NCBI GenBank assembly: GCA_016213825.1
Contig: JACQZP010000031.1
Location: 1 to 64,000, forward strand
Reading direction: 5' to 3'
DNA length: 64,000 bases
Source: Acetobacterium woodii
GTDB taxonomy: Bacteria; Bacillota; Clostridia; Eubacteriales; Eubacteriaceae
Shown: piece after piece, positions 42,585-54,421 of the stretch
Layout of the letters: each line of letters opens with the position of its first letter
Position numbering within the stretch: position 1 is the first letter of the stretch
Notes under the pieces: generated by a model
What the model was told of the DNA's origin: nothing
What the model saw: only the letters and a program-made list of their open reading frames with translations
Databases searched by the model: none
Program-made: the position numbers and the translations under genes

Positions 42585-43541
42585 CTAACATCCGACACAT
42601 TCTGAACAGTCACTGGGACTGCAGGCGCCATCCAGATAATTGCCATCATATAGAATTAGAAATTTATTATCTTTAGTAGTATAGGTAAAGTTATTTTCAT
42701 TGGTTTTAAACGTAACCTGATCCCGATCGAAATAAATGGATGTGGGTACTTTAAGATAATTATCGCTGAGCATATCTAGACGCAAGTGTTGATAAACTGT
42801 TTCACGCTGGCTGCTATTCAAATTTTTTATCACAAAATCACTATTTGTCGTAATGGTAGATAAATTGCCTTCTTCATCAAAACCAATGGAGTTAAAATCG
42901 GCATCCATTCCCAGGGCGGTGTAGTCAAAGGCGGTGACTGATCCAATCGGGGTATCTAGGATAATCGGGTGAGCCGGTTCAACCGATTGTAAGGTGCCAT
43001 TTTCATACAGCTTAAAGCCGATGCGAACCGGAATCGTTCCAACTGGGGTTTCAATTTTGACAATTTCTCCAGGCCAGAGGATCAGGCTGCTTAATTGTCC
43101 GCTTTCATAAAAGCGCAGGCCGATGATCCGAGCGGAAAATTCGCCAAAGGGAAATTGGAAATCATATTTTTCAGTAATTTTAGCTTCATCATCCAAGGAC
43201 CAACCAAAACCAATTTGTCCATTGGTGGGGAAAAGGCTGTCAATGGCGCCGTTCTCATGAAAGGTCATCATTTCAGCGGTTAACGTACCAATCGGTGTTT
43301 TGATCTTTTGGCGATCTTCCAGCGCAATACTTTTTAGCTTGCCATTTTCATAGAAGGACAGAGCTTTCATATCTTTTTTTCGTTCATCGGGACTGGAGAA
43401 GTGCGGCGTCAAAGCCCCATAATTGGTATGAATGATATTGGGTTTGTTAACCTTACACTCTTTTAAATTGCCATTGTCATAGGTGGTACAGCTTGTTATC
43501 CCTTGAATCGGTTGACTTTTATTATTTAACATCAATATCAC
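42585..43541 (-). CDS. Unrecognised beta-repeat protein with Cys-rich tail in the anf operon
   Basis: This 318-residue protein was not recognised. It holds about five imperfect repeats of the type (F/Y)YENGxLxSIxL...IxTPIGTLxA, reminiscent of MORN/YwqK-like repeats (residues about 48-200). The C-terminus ends in C-x4-C-x2-C-x2-C (CSPSDCSECVGC), which could bind an iron-sulfur cluster or metal. There is no signal peptide. It lies between the PNPOx-like gene and anfO with gaps of 24 and 9 bases, so it is surely co-transcribed with the nitrogenase genes. A role in Fe-only nitrogenase assembly or protection is inference. Confidence 0.7.
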   Translation of the reverse strand: MILMLNNKSQPIQGITSCTTYDNGNLKECKVNKPNIIHTNYGALTPHFSSPDERKKDMKALSFYENGKLKSIALEDRQKIKTPIGTLTAEMMTFHENGAIDSLFPTNGQIGFGWSLDDEAKITEKYDFQFPFGEFSARIIGLRFYESGQLSSLILWPGEIVKIETPVGTIPVRIGFKLYENGTLQSVEPAHPIILDTPIGSVTAFDYTALGMDADFNSIGFDEEGNLSTITTNSDFVIKNLNSSQRETVYQHLRLDMLSDNYLKVPTSIYFDRDQVTFKTNENNFTYTTKDNKFLILYDGNYLDGACSPSDCSECVGC

Positions 43542-43565
43542 CCCTTCATAAGGTTTTTAATTAAA

Positions 43566-44096
43566 TCACTTGACCGCAAATAATTCGTTGCTGTCTACGA
43601 CATTTTCTTTAGCTGTCAGATGAACCGGCTTTATACAATAAACAGCAACGGCTTTTTTGTCAAGTGCTGACCGATATTTTTCAATTAATTTCGCGTTAAT
43701 CAGTTTTTCGCCATAATAGCCTGGCATGTATTTATTGACCAGGAGATTGAGGATGTTAGCGCCCTCTTCACAGTCGGTTACCTTACGAGCGTCGCCAAAA
43801 ATCATCACACTGGTGTAGGCTGTGTCGGCATGACAGGGCATCGGATCTACGGCAGTGCCATATTCCTGAAAAACGGTGAAACAGACGTTGGCTGTTTTTT
43901 CCAGAAGCTGTACTTTTTTTCCTGAACCCATGCCGTGAAAATAGATGGAGTCGTTGTGCCAAATAAAATTTACCGGCACGGCGTAGGGGTAGGACGCATC
44001 TGAAAGTCCCAGAATTCCGATCCTTGTTGTGGATAGAAATGAATCAATTTTACCCTTGTCGGTGCAATCTCTTTTGATGTAACTCACTTTTTCCAT
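43566..44096 (-). CDS. Pyridoxamine-5'-phosphate-oxidase-fold flavoprotein (NimA-like)
   Basis: This 176-residue protein has the split-barrel flavin-binding fold: RIGILGLSDASYPYAVPVNF then IYFHGMGSGKKVQLLEKTAN and VMIFGDARKV. Similar proteins include NimA-type nitroimidazole reductases and haem-binding HugZ-like proteins. Its place three genes from anfO, after anfK, recalls the haem/flavin protein Anf3 of other Fe-only nitrogenase loci, but it is too short and not clearly related. A possible job is oxygen or redox protection. The gap to anfK is 153 bases, so it could have its own start of transcription. Confidence 0.78.
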   Translation of the reverse strand: MEKVSYIKRDCTDKGKIDSFLSTTRIGILGLSDASYPYAVPVNFIWHNDSIYFHGMGSGKKVQLLEKTANVCFTVFQEYGTAVDPMPCHADTAYTSVMIFGDARKVTDCEEGANILNLLVNKYMPGYYGEKLINAKLIEKYRSALDKKAVAVYCIKPVHLTAKENVVDSNELFAVK

Positions 44097-44249
44097 TAGA
44101 GTTTTCCTTTCTATACTTATATCCTTGTGTTTGACAGGAGGTCTGAAGTAATTTTGGCCAGTGGAAAATAACTCGACTGGCGAAATTACTTCAGTAAAAT
44201 TAATGGGGCTGGTCAGTCATTAATTTGATTCTGACAATTGTGTTTGGTA

Positions 44250-45641
44250 TTACCAGACATTTAAGATGGTTTCCCGGTTTTTCTTGTACTCCATGTCCAC
44301 AAACCAGGTGTTGGCAATGGTTTCGGCCAGCCACATGGCTCCGGCATACCCTAAAACCGGATAGCGGTACATGCCCGCTCGGTCATAGACCGGGAAGCCT
44401 ACGCGGACCATCGGAATATTCATATCCATGGCGGTGAATCGTCCTTTTGAATGACCAAGGATCAGATCGACTTCTAAACCGTCATTCTTGATGCGGTTTT
44501 CCAGTTCCCATAAATCGGCATTGGTGATGATTTCCATTTTGTAATCGATGTTTTTTTCAAATTCCTGAATCCGGGGGTCGTCTTTATAATTGGGGTTGTC
44601 ATCACCCAGTAACAACAGCACTGGTTTCATTTCCATATCCAGACAAAATTGGGCCAGGCCAATGACCAGATCGGGATTTCCATAGATGGCCACCTTTTTG
44701 TCGGCCAGGAACATGTGGGCGACATCAGTGATCGCATCAATGGCGATGCCTCTCTCTCGAACCAGTGATTCGGGGATTGGTTTACCGGTCATTTCACTGA
44801 GGTTTTTCAGGAAGGTGTCGGTATTGCGGATGCCAATGGGAGTCGGTCCGATGATCATTGGGATATCGAACTCATCCTGAAGATACTTGGCAGTTGAACC
44901 GCCTTCATAGCGGTTCAGGGCGATGGTGCCCTGGGCATTGGCCGTATCAACTAGGTCTTCCACCGTGGTTTCGCCATGAGCGACATGGTTACCGCTAGGC
45001 ATTAGTGGTGCATCAAAGGTTTCTATTTCAAAAAGCACATTGGCTTCAACATCCATTTCAGCAAGCAGGTGTTTTATTGCGGTGACATCGCCGGGATTGA
45101 CCCAACCGGTGATCAAGTTGATTTTTTCGCTGGGTTCGCTTTTTTTGGCAAAGTAGCTGACAAAATCTTTGACGGCCACATCATAGCCGCTGACCATACT
45201 GCCAACAAAACTGGGTGTGTGGATGGGGATCAGGTGGACTTCCCGACCGGGGTATTTTTCAGGAAGCAAGGTTTCATTCATTTTGATGACAACCCCATCG
45301 ATATCATCACCAATAACCTCGGTTGAACAGGTTGAAATAATGGGAATGACCTTGACATCGGGATATCGCATTAACAAAACATCGACCGCTTCTTCGACCC
45401 GATTCAGGGCACCAAAGATGGCGCCGTCTTCATGAACTGATGATGACGCAATTTCGAAGCTTTCCTTAAAATGTTGGGAAAACAGCAACCGGACAAACAT
45501 AACGCAGCCCTGTCCTCCATGGACAATCCCGATACATTCTTTAATCCCAATACTGGCGTACTGAGCGCCGCAAGGTTGACAGGTAAAAATGGGATTGATG
45601 ACACCTGCTCGTTCTTTTTCGTTCACTTCACAATACATCAT
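44250..45641 (-). CDS. anfK: Fe-only nitrogenase beta subunit
   Basis: This 463-residue subunit pairs with AnfD and shares the P-cluster. The three P-cluster cysteines are in FTCQPCGAQ, HGGQGCVMFVR and STCSTEVIGDD (the last region at about 105-115). Length and sequence follow the Anf type from end to end, including the last residues LNVW; the extra N-terminal stretch of Mo-type NifK is missing, as in all AnfK. GGAG precedes the ATG pair at 45636-45641. It follows anfG by 12 bases. Confidence 0.96.
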   Translation of the reverse strand: MMYCEVNEKERAGVINPIFTCQPCGAQYASIGIKECIGIVHGGQGCVMFVRLLFSQHFKESFEIASSSVHEDGAIFGALNRVEEAVDVLLMRYPDVKVIPIISTCSTEVIGDDIDGVVIKMNETLLPEKYPGREVHLIPIHTPSFVGSMVSGYDVAVKDFVSYFAKKSEPSEKINLITGWVNPGDVTAIKHLLAEMDVEANVLFEIETFDAPLMPSGNHVAHGETTVEDLVDTANAQGTIALNRYEGGSTAKYLQDEFDIPMIIGPTPIGIRNTDTFLKNLSEMTGKPIPESLVRERGIAIDAITDVAHMFLADKKVAIYGNPDLVIGLAQFCLDMEMKPVLLLLGDDNPNYKDDPRIQEFEKNIDYKMEIITNADLWELENRIKNDGLEVDLILGHSKGRFTAMDMNIPMVRVGFPVYDRAGMYRYPVLGYAGAMWLAETIANTWFVDMEYKKNRETILNVW

Positions 45642-45653
45642 ATCACTCCTTTT

Positions 45654-46004
45654 CTAATAAAGTGGATCATTTAGCTCTTCATTGAGTGATCCGGTAATGG
45701 TCAGGTGATCCAAGCGGTTTTTCACATCCTGCATCAATGACTTAATTTCTGGTTTTTCCAGATCTGCCAGCCAGGTATATCGCTCTTTGTAGGCGTCGGC
45801 CAGGCAAACGGCATCTACCCAGTAGCATTTATCTTCTATACTTTCGGCGGTAACCGTTTCATCACATAAGAGTTGGGTGGTCATCCCGAGGATGTTTTCA
45901 TTTTGTCGTTCCCGATCCCAGGTGCGTGAATGAAACTGCCACAAACATTTCTTCATAATATAATCAATTAATTGCTCGACGCGGTCTTTTGTCAATTCAT
46001 CCAT
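45654..46004 (-). CDS. anfG: Fe-only nitrogenase delta subunit
   Basis: This 116-residue delta subunit exists only in alternative nitrogenases. [20 protein letters not shown] and the ending [13 protein letters not shown] match AnfG rather than VnfG, whose corresponding end reads VTITRSTNRELN. It helps hold the FeFe cofactor form of the enzyme together. The start at 46004 is preferred because GGAGGT lies seven bases before it; an ATG at 46019 overlaps the anfD stop. Presence of this gene is the key proof that the operon is not Mo-type. Confidence 0.95.
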   Translation of the reverse strand: MDELTKDRVEQLIDYIMKKCLWQFHSRTWDRERQNENILGMTTQLLCDETVTAESIEDKCYWVDAVCLADAYKERYTWLADLEKPEIKSLMQDVKNRLDHLTITGSLNEELNDPLY

Positions 46005-46018
46005 TATTTTTACCTCCA

Positions 46019-47978
<1,960 letters not shown>

Positions 47979-47986
47979 GACATCAC

Positions 47987-48304
47987 CTAAAGTGTGGTGT
48001 CGCCGGTACGAACTGCCACAACCCTTTCGACTGGGGTGATAAAGATCTTACCATCGCCAAAATTACCCGTGTAGGCCTTGTATTTTATCAGTTTTAAAAC
48101 TTCATCCACATGTTCATCTTCAACAACCAGCATGATCACCGTTTTTGGCAATTCATCATAGTGGGTTGATCCCAAGGTAATCCCTTTTTGTTTTCCCCGG
48201 CCAAAGGCACTGCTTTTGGTCATTGAAATAAATCCAGCTTCGGCAAGGCCATCGGCGATTGTGTCGGCCGCTTCGGGCCGGATAATTGCGCGTATCATTT
48301 TCAT
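47987..48304 (-). CDS. nifI1: PII-family nitrogenase regulator NifI1
   Basis: This 105-residue PII-like protein matches NifI1: MIRAIIRPEAADTIADGLAE, SAFGRGKQKGI, then LVVEDEHVDEVLKLI and FGDGKIFITPVERVVAVRTG. It partners NifI2 to switch off nitrogenase activity after ammonium shock. AAAGGAAAAGG precedes the ATG. It sits 26 bases after anfH. Confidence 0.93.
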   Translation of the reverse strand: MKMIRAIIRPEAADTIADGLAEAGFISMTKSSAFGRGKQKGITLGSTHYDELPKTVIMLVVEDEHVDEVLKLIKYKAYTGNFGDGKIFITPVERVVAVRTGDTTL

Positions 48305-48330
48305 TTGGTAACACCTTTTCCTTTCTAAAA

Positions 48331-49241
<911 letters not shown>

Positions 49242-49281
49242 GTTATTCTGTGGATGATGATTTATTTGGATGGTTTGAATA

Positions 49282-49296
49282 ACGTTTGTCACATTT
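49282..49296. promoter_or_regulatory. 15-bp motif, copy 1, anfH/regulator intergenic region
   Basis: ACGTTTGTCACATTT, identical to copy 2 at 49497. On the minus strand it reads as two 9-base units, AAATGTGACAAACGT, of the type GACAAATGT. It is a candidate binding site for the regulator at 49694. Confidence 0.5.
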
Positions 49297-49496
49297 ATAA
49301 TGTTTAACGAAATAAATTTCGGATTCAAATGGCAAATCATAAAAATTAATGATTATGTTTATTATCGATATGTTTAATACTGTTTGATAATGTTTTATAT
49401 GTTGTTATGTATTTTAATACGTCAAAAATGAAATGTCAACACAATTTAAGTAAATAATTTAGTAGGTCGTTTGCAGGTTTTAATATTCGTTTGGTG
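49297..49496. other. Intergenic DNA between the two regulator-type motifs
   Basis: Very AT-rich with no open frame of note. No -24/-12 or strong -35/-10 pair for anfH was found by eye. Confidence 0.35.
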
Positions 49497-49511
49497 ACGT
49501 TTGTCACATTT
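49497..49511. promoter_or_regulatory. 15-bp motif, copy 2
   Basis: ACGTTTGTCACATTT again. Here it is part of GTGAC-GTTT-GTCAC (49495-49508), a small palindrome, followed by GTCG, so that the minus strand reads GACAAATGTGACAAACGT, two tandem 9-base units. Confidence 0.5.
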
Positions 49512-49693
49512 GTCGTTCGTATGAGATCGAGATATTGAAAATTCTCTCTATCCATGGAATAATCAACTACTGAATCAGGCGTGCTTGTCGAGGCTAAAGT
49601 TGTAATAAAAATGAGACTATGATAAAATTCAAAAATAAGTTGAGAGAAATAGTAATCCGTAAGGATAAATTAATATAAAAATGTTGGGGGCAT

Positions 49694-50662
49694 ATGGTGG
49701 AAAAGGATTTACTAAGTGCACAAGAAGTTGCCGATGTTTTAAAAATCGCCAGAAATACCGTATATGGGCTTATTAAACGAGGTGAATTATCTTCCTCTAA
49801 AGTTGGAAAACAGGTCAGAATATCACGGGGTGAGATTGAAGCGTATTTAAACAGAACCATGAATAGAGAAGAAATCACCTACAAGCAGTCGACTGATCAC
49901 GCCTTTTTTCAGGAGCGGGATGACCAACCTTTTTTAGAACGAACCCCGGCTGAGGGAGCCCGGCAAAAGGAATTTGTTATTTGCGGTCAGGATATTTCGC
50001 TGGATATTTTAATAAATCACCTGAATAATCGCAATGAGGCACTTCAGGTTTATCGTTCCTATCTGGGGAGTTACAATGGTATCTACGCCCTTTATCAAGG
50101 TAAGGTTAATTTGGCCACCGCTCACATGTGGGATGGCGAGATAGACGAATACAATGCTTCTTATGTAAAAAAAATGATGCCCGGGGTTCCAGCCTTAATC
50201 ATGCGAATTGCTCGACGTCAGCAGGGATTTTATGTGCAAAAAAACAATCCTCAAGGCATTTATGACTGGTCTGATTTAAAGCGTCCAGATTTAAGGATCG
50301 TCAATCGAGAAAAGGGCAGTGGCACACGAATTCTGTTAGATGAGAAACTCCGCCTTGAAGGGATTGATGGCGAAAAAATCAATGGTTACTTTCGCGAATG
50401 CAAGTCTCATTTGGCTGTTGCCAACATTGTCTCCCGGGGTGGCGCTGATGTGGGCGTTGGCTGTGAAACCGGCTGCATGAGTATCCCGGGGGTTCAATTC
50501 ATTCCGCTGCAAACCGAGTCTTATGATCTGGTCATCAGGAAGTCAGATGCAAAAAAGCAGCCTTACAAGATGATTCTGGAAATCATCACGTCGGACTCCT
50601 TTAAAATGGATCTACAAAGTATTTATAATTATGATACTTCAGAGACGGGGAAGATCATTTAA
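49694..50662 (+). CDS. HTH regulator with periplasmic-binding-like domain (molybdate-sensor type)
   Basis: This 322-residue protein has an excisionase/MerR-like helix-turn-helix at 6-52 (LSAQEVADVLKIARNTVYGL; RISRGEIEAYLNR) and a PBP-like domain (PF12727 type) at about 95-315. The latter recalls the substrate-binding proteins of molybdate/tungstate transporters (GSGTRILLDEKLRLEG; NIVSRGGADVGVGCETGC). It has no signal peptide, so it binds its ligand inside the cell. Divergent placement next to a Mo-independent nitrogenase suggests that it senses molybdate or tungstate and represses anf when Mo is plentiful. That function is inference. GGGGG precedes the ATG. Confidence 0.82.
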   Translation: MVEKDLLSAQEVADVLKIARNTVYGLIKRGELSSSKVGKQVRISRGEIEAYLNRTMNREEITYKQSTDHAFFQERDDQPFLERTPAEGARQKEFVICGQDISLDILINHLNNRNEALQVYRSYLGSYNGIYALYQGKVNLATAHMWDGEIDEYNASYVKKMMPGVPALIMRIARRQQGFYVQKNNPQGIYDWSDLKRPDLRIVNREKGSGTRILLDEKLRLEGIDGEKINGYFRECKSHLAVANIVSRGGADVGVGCETGCMSIPGVQFIPLQTESYDLVIRKSDAKKQPYKMILEIITSDSFKMDLQSIYNYDTSETGKII

Positions 50663-50742
50663 AGTAACTAATGAGAGCTGAAAAATTAACAGAATCAAAT
50701 TCGCTGATGACTTTGCTCAAATAATGATCAGAAATTAAAACA

Positions 50743-50789
50743 AAAGGCGTGGCAAAAGTAACTCTAAAAGTTATTTTGCCACGCCTTTG
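50743..50789. terminator. Strong bidirectional terminator
   Basis: AAAGGCGTGGCAAAAGTAACT pairs with AGTTATTTTGCCACGCCTTT (one mismatch) between the regulator and the converging ABC operon. Confidence 0.85.
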
Positions 50790-50850
50790 CATCTGAGGTC
50801 GGAAGGCTAGTGTCATTTTCCTTTTTTAAACAGAATTGGGAGAAACATAA

Positions 50851-52017
50851 TCAGGCTTCCACCCGCCGCTGCTTAATCAACACCAACGTTACGCCCAGCA
50901 CCGCCACCCCGAAGGCCAGCACCAGTATCATGCTGGTGAAAATGGATTGAAGATTGTCAGCATTGAAGTTGACGGCCGCGGTGATTTCATTATTCGCTTT
51001 AACATACCAGTAGGTGGGGGTAAAACTGGCAATGGTCAGCACATTGGCACCCAGCAGTGCCTGGGGGACAAAGACACCACTGATGAAGCTGGTACCCAGG
51101 GCGAAGACATTGGCAACGGCAGACATAGCCCCCCGGCTTTTGACCAAATTGCCGATTAAATAGCTGATGCTTAAGGCTGCCAATGTGAAGACAAAAGAGT
51201 TTAAAAGCAATAACAAACCAGTAGCTGTGAACATAAAACTACCATACATGACAAAGCTTGCCGAGATCAGAACCAACCAGGTTAGAACGGCAAAGCTGAC
51301 ATTGCCCAGAATCATCTGAAAATTCATGTTGGTTGAGCGGATCGGGGAGCAGAGATTCCGCCGTTTTAAATCAGTGTCATTGAAAACCAGCATCACTGAG
51401 CAGACCCCCAGAATCAGAATGGCAAAAGTGGAATAGGATAGAAAGTTGAAATAATATCCGGATTTTTCGGCATAAGCTGAGTGGGTGCCATTACTGATCA
51501 TGGTCACTTCACTTTGCTTCGCCAGATCCGTTTTTAGATATTGGTTAAGATCAGTCTGGTTGAGACCGGGCAAATAGGTGGTGTAGGTTTTAACGGTGTT
51601 CAGGTATTTATTGATCAGCAGATCCATGTAGATGTTGCTGGTAGAGTCTGGTACGGTTGTTTTTTCCAACTGGACATCCTGGCCACTTAACATCGCTTCG
51701 GTAAACCCGGCAGGTACCCGGAGGATATATTCCACTTGTCGGAAGAACAAGGCATCCTGAAGCTTTTGGGTATCATCGGGAACATCGACCAGGTTGGCAT
51801 TTTCACCTAAGTAGATTTTGAGTCCATCCACTAACTGAGAATCGCCATCGTTATTGATAAAGGCAATATTGACCTTGACCTTGGTAAAATCAGTGTCCTG
51901 GGGCGGGTTATAGGTGCTGCTGAGCAACAACGCCAGGACCATGAAAACCACCAGGTAGATCAGGATCTGGCCGCGATTCTTCTGGATTACTTTGAAAAAA
52001 GCTTTATAAACTTGCAT
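50851..52017 (-). CDS. ABC-2 type permease, second subunit
   Basis: This 388-residue membrane protein has one N-terminal segment (about 18-36), an extracellular domain of about 150 residues and five segments in the C-terminal half (about 185-375). This is the ABC-2/YhgE-like layout (FNDTDLKRRNLCSPIRSTNM; VKSRGAMSAVANVFALGTSF). It should form a heterodimeric exporter with the product of the next upstream gene. The two genes overlap by 14 bases. AAGGAG precedes the ATG. The substrate is unknown; such exporters often remove peptides or drugs under control of an adjacent two-component system. Confidence 0.85.
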   Translation of the reverse strand: MQVYKAFFKVIQKNRGQILIYLVVFMVLALLLSSTYNPPQDTDFTKVKVNIAFINNDGDSQLVDGLKIYLGENANLVDVPDDTQKLQDALFFRQVEYILRVPAGFTEAMLSGQDVQLEKTTVPDSTSNIYMDLLINKYLNTVKTYTTYLPGLNQTDLNQYLKTDLAKQSEVTMISNGTHSAYAEKSGYYFNFLSYSTFAILILGVCSVMLVFNDTDLKRRNLCSPIRSTNMNFQMILGNVSFAVLTWLVLISASFVMYGSFMFTATGLLLLLNSFVFTLAALSISYLIGNLVKSRGAMSAVANVFALGTSFISGVFVPQALLGANVLTIASFTPTYWYVKANNEITAAVNFNADNLQSIFTSMILVLAFGVAVLGVTLVLIKQRRVEA

Positions 52018-53131
52018 ATTTCTGTCTCCTTAATACAAAATACGTGATCGAACTGAATGCAATGATGAAACCGCACAGCAGCAGGATGTCCGTAAAAAAC
52101 TGGGTATGGGTATTGTAGTAATACAGGGCATAAAAACTGTCGGTGATCAGATTGGCTGGGTTGAGGTAACCCAGAATTGGAGCTTTGGTCATCACAATAT
52201 ACTTCATATCGGCAGACATCATTCCGGCCAGAAAGGACATGGTCATGGTGGAGCCAATCAGGATACCGATTTTGAGTCCTTCCCCTTTTTTAATGATGGA
52301 ACCAAGGCAGGCACCAAAGGTCACGCCGGTGAGACTTCCTACCATACAGGTCAGTGCGATGTAGCCTAGTTGATCCCCAAAACTGATGCCCAGAACACCG
52401 GTCAGAAAGGTTAGCAGAATCAGCAATTCCAGCAACTGAATGGTTGTGGCAGCCAGCATCGAGGAAATAAAGACCGTCAGTTTGTTTGTGGGAGCCAGAT
52501 TGATCCGGGCGCCCACAGCGGAGAGGTCTGCCTGAATCGCTACCACTTCTTTTACTCCTAGAAATCCACCATATAAACAGGTCATCGCAATCAGGGCATA
52601 AAAATAATTGACAATCGGATCTGGGTTGGAGTGACTGGCCGAAACAGCGGTCAGGTATTCAGTCCGACTGGAAATCCCAGTTAGCATACCATTATTCAGG
52701 GCGGCAGGGTTTTGGCTGATAACAGTGACGATGGTCGCAGAAGATTGGACAAAATCATCCAGAAATTCCCGGATAATCGTCTGATTAAGACCAGACTGGT
52801 TGACGACCAGGTTGAGATCCGAATCAAAAACGATATAACCATCGATTTGATTATCTTTGAGCAAGGCATCGGCATCGGCTTGGGTCGTATACTTGACAAT
52901 AAACAGATCATCCGCCCCATCGATGGCTTGTATGAAAGACGGGTTCTGATCCAACTCCTGATTCTGAACCACTGCCACATTTACTTTCAGGAAATTATCG
53001 GCGCTCGAAAGGTTGGAAAAGGCCAGGTTAAATAGGGTAGCCAACAAAATTGGGAAAAGAAAGGTCCAGAACATCAACTGCTTATCTTTAAAGATGCACT
53101 TCAAACGATAGCGGTAATTAAATAAAAACAT
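52004..53131 (-). CDS. ABC-2 type permease, first subunit
   Basis: This 375-residue membrane protein has the same layout as its partner: one N-terminal segment (about 20-38: LMFWTFLFPILLATLFNLAF), a large outer loop and about five C-terminal segments ending in a short basic tail. The ATG at 53131 follows AGGAGG; a longer frame to 53182 would overlap the ATPase gene and is not used. The gap to the ATPase stop is 10 bases. Confidence 0.86.
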   Translation of the reverse strand: MFLFNYRYRLKCIFKDKQLMFWTFLFPILLATLFNLAFSNLSSADNFLKVNVAVVQNQELDQNPSFIQAIDGADDLFIVKYTTQADADALLKDNQIDGYIVFDSDLNLVVNQSGLNQTIIREFLDDFVQSSATIVTVISQNPAALNNGMLTGISSRTEYLTAVSASHSNPDPIVNYFYALIAMTCLYGGFLGVKEVVAIQADLSAVGARINLAPTNKLTVFISSMLAATTIQLLELLILLTFLTGVLGISFGDQLGYIALTCMVGSLTGVTFGACLGSIIKKGEGLKIGILIGSTMTMSFLAGMMSADMKYIVMTKAPILGYLNPANLITDSFYALYYYNTHTQFFTDILLLCGFIIAFSSITYFVLRRQKYASL

Positions 53132-53141
53132 CGTCTTCCTC

Positions 53142-54074
53142 CTAATCTCGTAGTTCTTTGCCGGTGATTTCCAGAAAGACATCGTTCAGAGTTGGCGGTT
53201 CAGAATAAATTTTACCGATGGCAATATTCTGATCCTTCAGGTGATCAAGAATCGCAATCAGATTATTTTTCCCCCGACTTGACTTCACGACCAGCTGATG
53301 ATCAGTTAACTCGGCGGAGATAATGTGTGACAATGCCTGGATTTCGGTGAGATCCAGATTCTCGGGGTTGAGCAGTTCAAGACTGATATGTTCGCCGGAT
53401 TTAATCATTTTTTTGAGGTCTTCATTCGTACCCATGGCAATGATTTTGCCCTTATCCATGATGGCAATGCGACTGCAGATTTGTTCAACTTCTTCCATAT
53501 AATGGGAAGTATAGATAATGGTGGCACCTTGGCGGTTCAACTCCAGGATCCCTTCCAGGATATTGTTGCGGCTCTGAGGATCGACGGCCACCGTGGGTTC
53601 ATCCAAAATGATGAGCTTTGGTCGATGGGCAATACCACAGGCGATGTTCAAACGACGGAGCAGCCCACCACTGAGTTTTTTGGGGTAGAATTTTTTAAAA
53701 TCATTGAGCCCCACAAAATCGATGGCCTCGGCCACCAGTTTTTTTCGGGTTTGTTTATCAGAAACATAGAGACCGCAGAAATAGTCGATGTTTTCATAAA
53801 CAGTCAGCTCATTAAAGACAGCCACGTTTTGCATCACAACCCCGATATTACGCTTGATATCATAGGCATCCGGAGACATTGGCTGATCGTAAATTTCGAT
53901 CGTCCCCTTATCATATTTAAGCAGCGACAAGATGCAGTTGATAGCAGTGGTTTTTCCCGAACCGTTGGGTCCCAGCAGTCCCAGGATTTCGCCCTCCTGA
54001 ACTTCCAGATTGAAGTGATCCAGAGCAATCAGATCCCCGTAGCGTTTGACCAGATTTTTTACATTGATTACCAT
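53142..54074 (-). CDS. ABC transporter ATP-binding protein
   Basis: This 310-residue ATPase drives the two ABC-2 permeases. Walker A is GPNGSGKTT (34-42), the signature is LSGGLLRR (about 138, with L in place of the usual Q/M), Walker B is LIILDEPTVAVDP and the H-loop is YTSHYMEE. The C-terminal 80 residues form the accessory domain common in this class. AAGGAG precedes the ATG. First gene of the operon. Confidence 0.93.
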   Translation of the reverse strand: MVINVKNLVKRYGDLIALDHFNLEVQEGEILGLLGPNGSGKTTAINCILSLLKYDKGTIEIYDQPMSPDAYDIKRNIGVVMQNVAVFNELTVYENIDYFCGLYVSDKQTRKKLVAEAIDFVGLNDFKKFYPKKLSGGLLRRLNIACGIAHRPKLIILDEPTVAVDPQSRNNILEGILELNRQGATIIYTSHYMEEVEQICSRIAIMDKGKIIAMGTNEDLKKMIKSGEHISLELLNPENLDLTEIQALSHIISAELTDHQLVVKSSRGKNNLIAILDHLKDQNIAIGKIYSEPPTLNDVFLEITGKELRD

Positions 54075-54110
54075 AATAAATTCTCCTTTATGTGTTTAAT
54101 CACGATACTG

Positions 54111-54243
54111 CGATGAGCTCTACGGTCTGTTTCGCACGAAACAATTGTTACACTGTACATCGTACAGGCTAACGCCTGTTCGCCTACACGTTACACAATT
54201 GTTTGTGAAAACTGACTGTAAAGCAATTATTGTTCGTCGTATA
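54111..54243 (+). repeat. 133-bp repeat element, copy 1
   Basis: This block recurs at 55510-55643 in the same orientation, with long identical runs such as ACTGTACATCGTACAGGCTA and CTGTTCGCCTACACGTTACA. Internally ACAGGC-TAAC-GCCTGT is a perfect hairpin, and outer ACAATTGT units (54141 and 54194) pair with each other. It lies between the divergent ABC operon and the kinase gene. Confidence 0.75.
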
Positions 54244-54330
54244 TCAATATTGCATGGATTGTATTTGTTGATGAGTTTATTTTACGCCATCGGATGTCAC
54301 ATTGTAAGTGACCTGCCTCCTGATTAGGTA

Positions 54331-54342
54331 TGACAAATGTCA
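54331..54342. promoter_or_regulatory. Palindrome TGACAAATGTCA before the kinase gene
   Basis: A perfect 12-base palindrome 80 bases before the kinase start and divergent to the ABC operon. It is a candidate response-regulator site. Part of it (GACAAATGT) also matches the unit of the 15-bp motif near 49500. Confidence 0.4.
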
Positions 54343-54421
54343 TCATTTATGTTAAAGTAGTGATAAAATCACATGAGCGATGGGGATGCGATATTGGATA
54401 AGATTCGGATGAGGGCTGGTA

